Source: Thalassotalea psychrophila (GTDB lineage Bacteria; Pseudomonadota; Gammaproteobacteria; Enterobacterales; Alteromonadaceae). From it: a stretch of DNA of 64,000 nt. The notes below the pieces were generated by a model. That model was not told the origin of the DNA. It ran no database searches and saw only the letters and a program-made list of their open reading frames with translations. Both the position numbers and the translations under genes were made by a program. The stretch lies in NCBI RefSeq assembly GCF_031583595.1, contig NZ_CP134145.1:3162001-3226000 (forward strand). Reading direction: 5' to 3'. Positions within the stretch are counted from its first letter, which is position 1. Each line of letters starts with the position of its first letter. Of this stretch, positions 59,420 through 64,000 are shown piece by piece.

Positions 59420-60538
59420 ATGTTTAATTCAATTCCTACTCTCACCTCACAATTATTAAAAGGCGCTACCGTAACAACACTTTTAGTTAGCCTATTGGCT
59501 TGTGGTGAAAGTTTGCCACAAGTTGCAACTCAAACACCTTATTATCATAAAGTAGCAAGCGAACCATTGAAACTTGAACAAAGTTACAACGTATTAAGAC
59601 GGTTTTCTGGCTCGCTTGTGAGTAAGCAAAGTGCTAATTTAAATTTTGAAGTGTCTGGACGAGTCGCTAATATCTTTGTTGATGAAGGTGATACCGTTAC
59701 TAAAGGACAGCTATTAGCAAGTTTAGATACCGAGCTTTTAGGAATAGAACAACAACAATTGGTTGCCCAAGAAAGTCAGTTAAAAGCAGAGCTAGAGCTT
59801 GCCCAAGCAAATCTTAATCGCGTTAATGAATTAATTGATAATGGTTATGCATCACAACAAAATCAAGATGAGTTGCAAGCTCAGAAAAAAGTATTAGAAG
59901 CAAGCAAAAAACAATTACAAGCAAGCCAAGCAATTAACCGTTACCAAATCAATCACACTGAAATATACGCTCCATTTACCGGTACTATCAACAAACGTAA
60001 TATCAATGTTGGTGAGGTTATAAATCCGCAAGTGACTGTGTTCACACTGCAAGAGCAAGGTAATAACGAACTGAAAGTTGGTGTACCGCAAAATTTGATT
60101 GCTGATATTAAAGCACAAAGTAGTTTTTCATTATCGATTAATCAAGTTTCAATACAAGTAACGTCTTTAGCAGTAAATTCAGAAATTAATCAGTATAGCC
60201 GCACTGTTCAATTGCGATTTTCATTACCCAATAAATTATCCATATTCAATAATCAAATGGGCTACTTTGAATTTGAACAGCAATATCAACAGCAAGGTTT
60301 TTGGGTACCGATCACGGCATTAACCGACGGTATTCGCGGGACTTGGAATGTCTATACTCTTGAAGAAACCACCGATAACAGTTCAAAAAAACCATTGTTT
60401 AAGTTGATCAGTAATAGTGTTGAGATAATTCACAGTGAACAGGACAAAGCGTTCATTCGTGGTAGTTTAACCAATGGACAGCGGTTATTAACGTCTGGGC
60501 TACATCGATTAGTGCCTGGCCAGATGGTTAGAATTTAA
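59420..60538 (+). CDS. RND periplasmic adaptor lipoprotein
   Basis: A 372-residue membrane fusion protein with lipobox SLLAC (Cys ~28). Lipoyl halves are VSGRVANIFVDEGDTVTKGQLL and IYAPFTGTINKRNINVGEVI, with a Gln-rich coiled hairpin between them. The start has GAAGG upstream. First gene of a TetR-controlled operon, 14 bases before its permease. No outer-membrane channel gene is attached. Confidence 0.92.
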   Translation: MFNSIPTLTSQLLKGATVTTLLVSLLACGESLPQVATQTPYYHKVASEPLKLEQSYNVLRRFSGSLVSKQSANLNFEVSGRVANIFVDEGDTVTKGQLLASLDTELLGIEQQQLVAQESQLKAELELAQANLNRVNELIDNGYASQQNQDELQAQKKVLEASKKQLQASQAINRYQINHTEIYAPFTGTINKRNINVGEVINPQVTVFTLQEQGNNELKVGVPQNLIADIKAQSSFSLSINQVSIQVTSLAVNSEINQYSRTVQLRFSLPNKLSIFNNQMGYFEFEQQYQQQGFWVPITALTDGIRGTWNVYTLEETTDNSSKKPLFKLISNSVEIIHSEQDKAFIRGSLTNGQRLLTSGLHRLVPGQMVRI

Positions 60539-60552
60539 TAAGGCTATAGACA

Positions 60553-63500
60553 ATGATTGAATTATTTGTAAAAAATGGCCGCTTAATGACTCTAATGATT
60601 TTGATCATTATTGTGTCTGGTTTAGCTTCATTGCATATATTACCTCGCGCTGAAGATCCTGACATGGTTAATCGTGCAGCAAGTGTCATCACCAAATTTC
60701 CTGGTGCTAGTGCTGAGCGTGTTGAGGCATTAGTCACCGAAAAAATAGAACAAAAGCTGCGTAAACTGTCTGAAATTGACTACCTTGCGTCTACCTCTCG
60801 CCCTGAAATATCAGTGATTCAAGTCAAGCTCAAGGGTGAAGTAAAGGACTCTGAACCAGTATTTTCTCGTATTAGAGATATATTAAGTGATGTAGCTCCC
60901 CAACTGCCTAGAGAAGCGTTGCCATCATCTTTAGAAGATGAACGCAGTTTTGCCTATACTCAATTAGTGTCATTAAATTGGGCGGTCGATGAAGCACCTG
61001 ATATGTTAATTCTTGGGCGTTATGCTACGGAGTTAAAATCACAACTTAGGCTTGTAGACAATACTGACATTGTTGAAATTCATGGACAAAACCCTGAAGA
61101 AATTTTAGTCGAATTAAACCAAGATTTTATTGCTATGGCTGGTATTTCACTAGCGCAAGTAAGCCAAGCAATCTCAAATGCCGATGTAAAGATTCCTGCC
61201 GGTAAATTGGTTAATAACTATAACCAAATGCAAATTGAGATCAGTGGTGCGTTAGATTCATTAGATCGCATACGCAGTATTCCAATAATTTCAGATCAAA
61301 ACAGCCCGTTACTAGTTGGTGATGTAGCTATTGTTAAGCGCCAAATTCAAACCCCTGCCAATGATCTAGCAATTGTAAATGGCAAACCTGCTCTTGTAGT
61401 AGGAACCCGTATGGTTAAAGGGGTACGTGTTGATTTATGGTCCATACAAGTTGAGAAAAAAATTGCTGAATTTAAAAGCATGCTGCCGCAAAGTATTACG
61501 TTGGAAGTGTTATTTGATCAGAACAACTACACCACAAGTCGTTTAGCTGATTTGGTCGAGAATATTGTCATTGGCTTTGCCATTATTGCCGTTGTATTAT
61601 TTATATCTCTTGGATTTCGCTCTGCTCTCATTGTTGTCGCATCATTACCCTTAACGGTGTTGTTCACACTATCGGTAATGAATTATTACGGTTTGCCAAT
61701 TCATCAAATGTCGGTAACTGGGCTAGTCGTTGCTCTTGGTATTATGGTAGATAACGCCATTGTAATGACCGATACAATTCAACAAAAGAAGCAAAAGGGT
61801 ATCAATGGCTTAAAAGCCGTTCTGGATTCTGTACGTCACCTTTGGCTACCGCTACTAGGCTCAACATTAACCACTATATTAGCGTTTATGCCAATTGTAT
61901 TAATGCCCGGCGATGCCGGAGAATTTGTTGGCGGTATAGCCTTAAGTGTTATTTTCGCCCTGATTGGCTCTTACATAATATCGCATACAATTGTTGCCGG
62001 ACTCGCAGGAAGGTTTATCAAGATAAATAGCAATAATACAGGTTGGTTGCATAATGGATTAGCTTTGCCATCTGTAGAGAATTTATTTAAAAAATCTCTA
62101 ACGTTCACTCTAGCAAAACCAAAACTTACTATCGCTTTAGTGTTCATCTTGCCAATTATGGGTTTTGGTATGGCTAAGCATCTCGATGAGCAGTTTTTTC
62201 CAGCTTCAGACAGGGACATGTTTCAAATTGAACTATTTCTCCCTTCTCAAGCGAGTATAGAAGCAACGAAACGAATTACCGAGCAAGTGTCAACCGAGCT
62301 TGAAAAGTATCATGAGATAGAGAAGTTGCATTGGTTTATTGGTAAAAGTGCGCCATCGTTTTACTATAATTTGATCAGCTCAAAAGACGGCATGCAAAAT
62401 TATGCGCAAGCAATGATCACCGCTACCGACTTTAAAGCTGCAAACAGATTAATTCCTGAGCTGCAGGTAATACTCGATGAAACGTTTCCTCAAGCACAAA
62501 TATTAGTTCGAAAACTTGAGCAAGGCCCTCCGTTTAACGCACCAATAGAAATAAGAATTTTTGGCCCAAATTTAGATACCTTGCAAGAACTAGGTTCACA
62601 ACTTCGCCTCATATTTTCACAAACTGAGGATATTATGCATTCACGCGCAACACTGCTTCCCGGCACACCCAAGGTATGGTTACAAGCTGATGAGGATACA
62701 TTAAATGGGTTAAATTTAAGCCTTGTAGATATTGCCAAGCAACTTGAAGCAGGCCTAGACGGTGTGGTGCAAGGCAGTATCATTGAAGCAACTGAATCGA
62801 TAAATGTTCGCGTAAAAATAAGTGATAGTGAGCGTGAAGACATTAATGCATTAAATAACTTTCCCATTGTAAATTCCAGAGATGGCACCTACTTCCCACT
62901 TTCGGCTATTAGCAAGGCGAAAATAAACCCATCTAGAGGAGCAATTCCACACAGAGACGGCATGCGGGTAAATGTGATTGAAGGCTATGTGCGTTCAGGG
63001 ATCCTACCATCTGTAGCTTTGACTGAAATTCAGCAAAAAATTACAGAACAAAACTTTGTCATGCCTAGTGGCTATAGTTTAGAAATTGGCGGTGAATCAG
63101 ACGCTAGAGACAGTGCTGTAGGTAAACTGTTAAGTAGTGTTGGAGTAATATTAATTTTGCTTATTACTGTTGTAGTGCTGTCTTTTAACTCATTTAGAGT
63201 TTCAAGTATTATCTTTGTTTCGGCATTCATGTCGACAGGGCTTGGTTTGTTTAGTGTATATGTATTTAACCATCCTTTTGGTTTCACTGTAATAATCGGT
63301 TTATTAGGCTTAATGGGCTTGGCTATTAACTCTGCCATTGTCATATTAGCTGAGTTAAAAGCGGATCCAGAGGCAATTAATGGCAACCAAGACAATATTA
63401 TTGCAGGAGTGCTTAGTTGTACCAGACATATTAGTTCTACAACCATAACTACTGTAGGTGGCTTTTTACCGCTTATATTAGCAGGTGGTGGCTTCTGGCC

Positions 63501-63630
63501 ACCATTTGCCATTGCAATCGCTGGTGGTACAGTTTTAACCACCCTACTGTCTTTTTATTTTGTACCAGCTGCTTTTTACTTAATGAGTAAAAGAAAATCA
63601 TTCGAGCAAACAAGTGCTGTAATAAGTTAA
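60553..63630 (+). CDS. RND efflux permease (third system)
   Basis: A 1025-residue inner-membrane RND transporter with the standard two-repeat plan. The TM4 motif is GIMVDNAIVMTD (one Asp, the second replaced by Asn). TM10 reads GLAINSAIVILAEL, with Asn in place of the AcrB Lys. TM1 follows a short N-terminus and leads to LPRAEDPDMVNRAASV, typical of a branch often found with TetR regulators in marine gammaproteobacteria. Substrate unknown. No recognisable terminator; ~100 bases separate it from the tRNA promoter. Confidence 0.9.
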   Translation: MIELFVKNGRLMTLMILIIIVSGLASLHILPRAEDPDMVNRAASVITKFPGASAERVEALVTEKIEQKLRKLSEIDYLASTSRPEISVIQVKLKGEVKDSEPVFSRIRDILSDVAPQLPREALPSSLEDERSFAYTQLVSLNWAVDEAPDMLILGRYATELKSQLRLVDNTDIVEIHGQNPEEILVELNQDFIAMAGISLAQVSQAISNADVKIPAGKLVNNYNQMQIEISGALDSLDRIRSIPIISDQNSPLLVGDVAIVKRQIQTPANDLAIVNGKPALVVGTRMVKGVRVDLWSIQVEKKIAEFKSMLPQSITLEVLFDQNNYTTSRLADLVENIVIGFAIIAVVLFISLGFRSALIVVASLPLTVLFTLSVMNYYGLPIHQMSVTGLVVALGIMVDNAIVMTDTIQQKKQKGINGLKAVLDSVRHLWLPLLGSTLTTILAFMPIVLMPGDAGEFVGGIALSVIFALIGSYIISHTIVAGLAGRFIKINSNNTGWLHNGLALPSVENLFKKSLTFTLAKPKLTIALVFILPIMGFGMAKHLDEQFFPASDRDMFQIELFLPSQASIEATKRITEQVSTELEKYHEIEKLHWFIGKSAPSFYYNLISSKDGMQNYAQAMITATDFKAANRLIPELQVILDETFPQAQILVRKLEQGPPFNAPIEIRIFGPNLDTLQELGSQLRLIFSQTEDIMHSRATLLPGTPKVWLQADEDTLNGLNLSLVDIAKQLEAGLDGVVQGSIIEATESINVRVKISDSEREDINALNNFPIVNSRDGTYFPLSAISKAKINPSRGAIPHRDGMRVNVIEGYVRSGILPSVALTEIQQKITEQNFVMPSGYSLEIGGESDARDSAVGKLLSSVGVILILLITVVVLSFNSFRVSSIIFVSAFMSTGLGLFSVYVFNHPFGFTVIIGLLGLMGLAINSAIVILAELKADPEAINGNQDNIIAGVLSCTRHISSTTITTVGGFLPLILAGGGFWPPFAIAIAGGTVLTTLLSFYFVPAAFYLMSKRKSFEQTSAVIS

Positions 63631-63738
63631 AAATACATTTTAGTTACGAAAAGATCGTGAATTAATGTCGATTAATAACTCAAAATGACGACTCTTTGAA
63701 CAATCATGAAAAAAGTAGCATTTATTTTGAAAAAAGAG

Positions 63739-63767
63739 TTGACGACACCAAGGCAGATTTGCATAAT
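63739..63767 (+). promoter_or_regulatory. Promoter of tRNA-Met/tRNA-Leu
   Basis: TTGACG (63739-63744), 17-base spacer, CATAAT (63762-63767), followed by a G/C-rich discriminator (ACGCCGC), as in stringently controlled stable-RNA promoters. Confidence 0.8.
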
Positions 63768-63808
63768 ACGCCGCACTTGCTTGAGGCAACTCAAAAAAGT
63801 AATGTTAT

Positions 63809-63885
63809 GGCTACATAGCTCAGTTGGTTAGAGCACATCACTCATAATGATGGGGTCCCAGGTTCGAGTCCCGGTGTAGCCACCA
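63809..63885 (+). tRNA. tRNA-Met (anticodon CAT, elongator)
   Basis: Seventy-seven bases with encoded CCA. The acceptor GGCTACA pairs with TGTAGCC; the anticodon loop is CTCATAA; the T-loop is TTCGAGT. It is nearly identical to E. coli elongator tRNA-Met and its first pair is G-C, unlike the initiator. Confidence 0.95.
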
Positions 63886-63893
63886 TAACATTT

Positions 63894-63978
<85 letters not shown>

Positions 63979-64000
63979 TTTACTATTTAGCGGTATAGTA

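Overview
The window reads as chromosomal DNA of a low-GC marine gammaproteobacterium of the order Alteromonadales, most likely family Colwelliaceae (Colwellia or Thalassotalea type). Grounds: the GlcNAc catabolic set is the Shewanella/Alteromonadales variant (NagP permease, SIS-type deaminase NagB-II, BadF-type kinase NagK, LacI-type regulator); a TonB receptor, SapC protein and tryptophan-halogenase-like flavoproteins sit together; housekeeping genes (nadA, pntAB, pgi, ybiT, ygiQ) are of gammaproteobacterial type. The genus is an inference. I see no prophage, transposase gene, CRISPR array or plasmid function.

Layout. 1-10.9 kb: the start of a small secreted protein, tRNA-Ser(GGA), nadA, a membrane diguanylate cyclase, an S9 peptidase lipoprotein, ygiQ and ybiT. 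11-18.2 kb: a patatin-like phospholipase, a KefB/C-type antiporter, a membrane-anchored winged-helix/TPR regulator, a Cys-rich secreted protein and an orphan zinc-ribbon protein. 18.2-31 kb: an RhlE-type helicase, Na+/alanine symporter, voltage-gated-type ion channel, EamA exporter, FemAB-like acyltransferase, exported amidohydrolase, OmpW-like porin, slyD, pntAB and a small exported protein. 31-40 kb: two divergently transcribed RND efflux systems.

40-58.6 kb is the most coherent block: a GlcNAc/chitin-oligosaccharide regulon. Almost everything is on the minus strand in the order TonB receptor, SapC, two tryptophan-halogenase-like proteins, GH20 hexosaminidase lipoprotein, nagK, nagB-II, nagA, nagP; aqpZ, pgi and a LacI-family regulator lie beside it. 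A 14-bp palindrome (TGACAGCGCTGTCA) overlaps the predicted -35 box in front of the TonB receptor, the nagK operon and pgi, and a degraded copy lies upstream of the receptor. This predicts one regulator controlling uptake, hydrolysis, phosphorylation, deacetylation/deamination and entry into glycolysis.

58.6-64 kb: a TetR-regulated third RND system with a clear operator of repeated half-sites, then a promoter with tRNA-Met(CAT) and tRNA-Leu(TAG). Several intergenic gaps carry palindromic or tandem repeats (near 0.75, 3.95, 10.87, 19.7, 31.2, 40.1 and 55.6 kb). The best candidates for new biology are the two halogenase-like flavoproteins with an altered WxWxIP motif inside the chitin regulon, and a channel whose selectivity filter resembles engineered calcium-selective bacterial channels.
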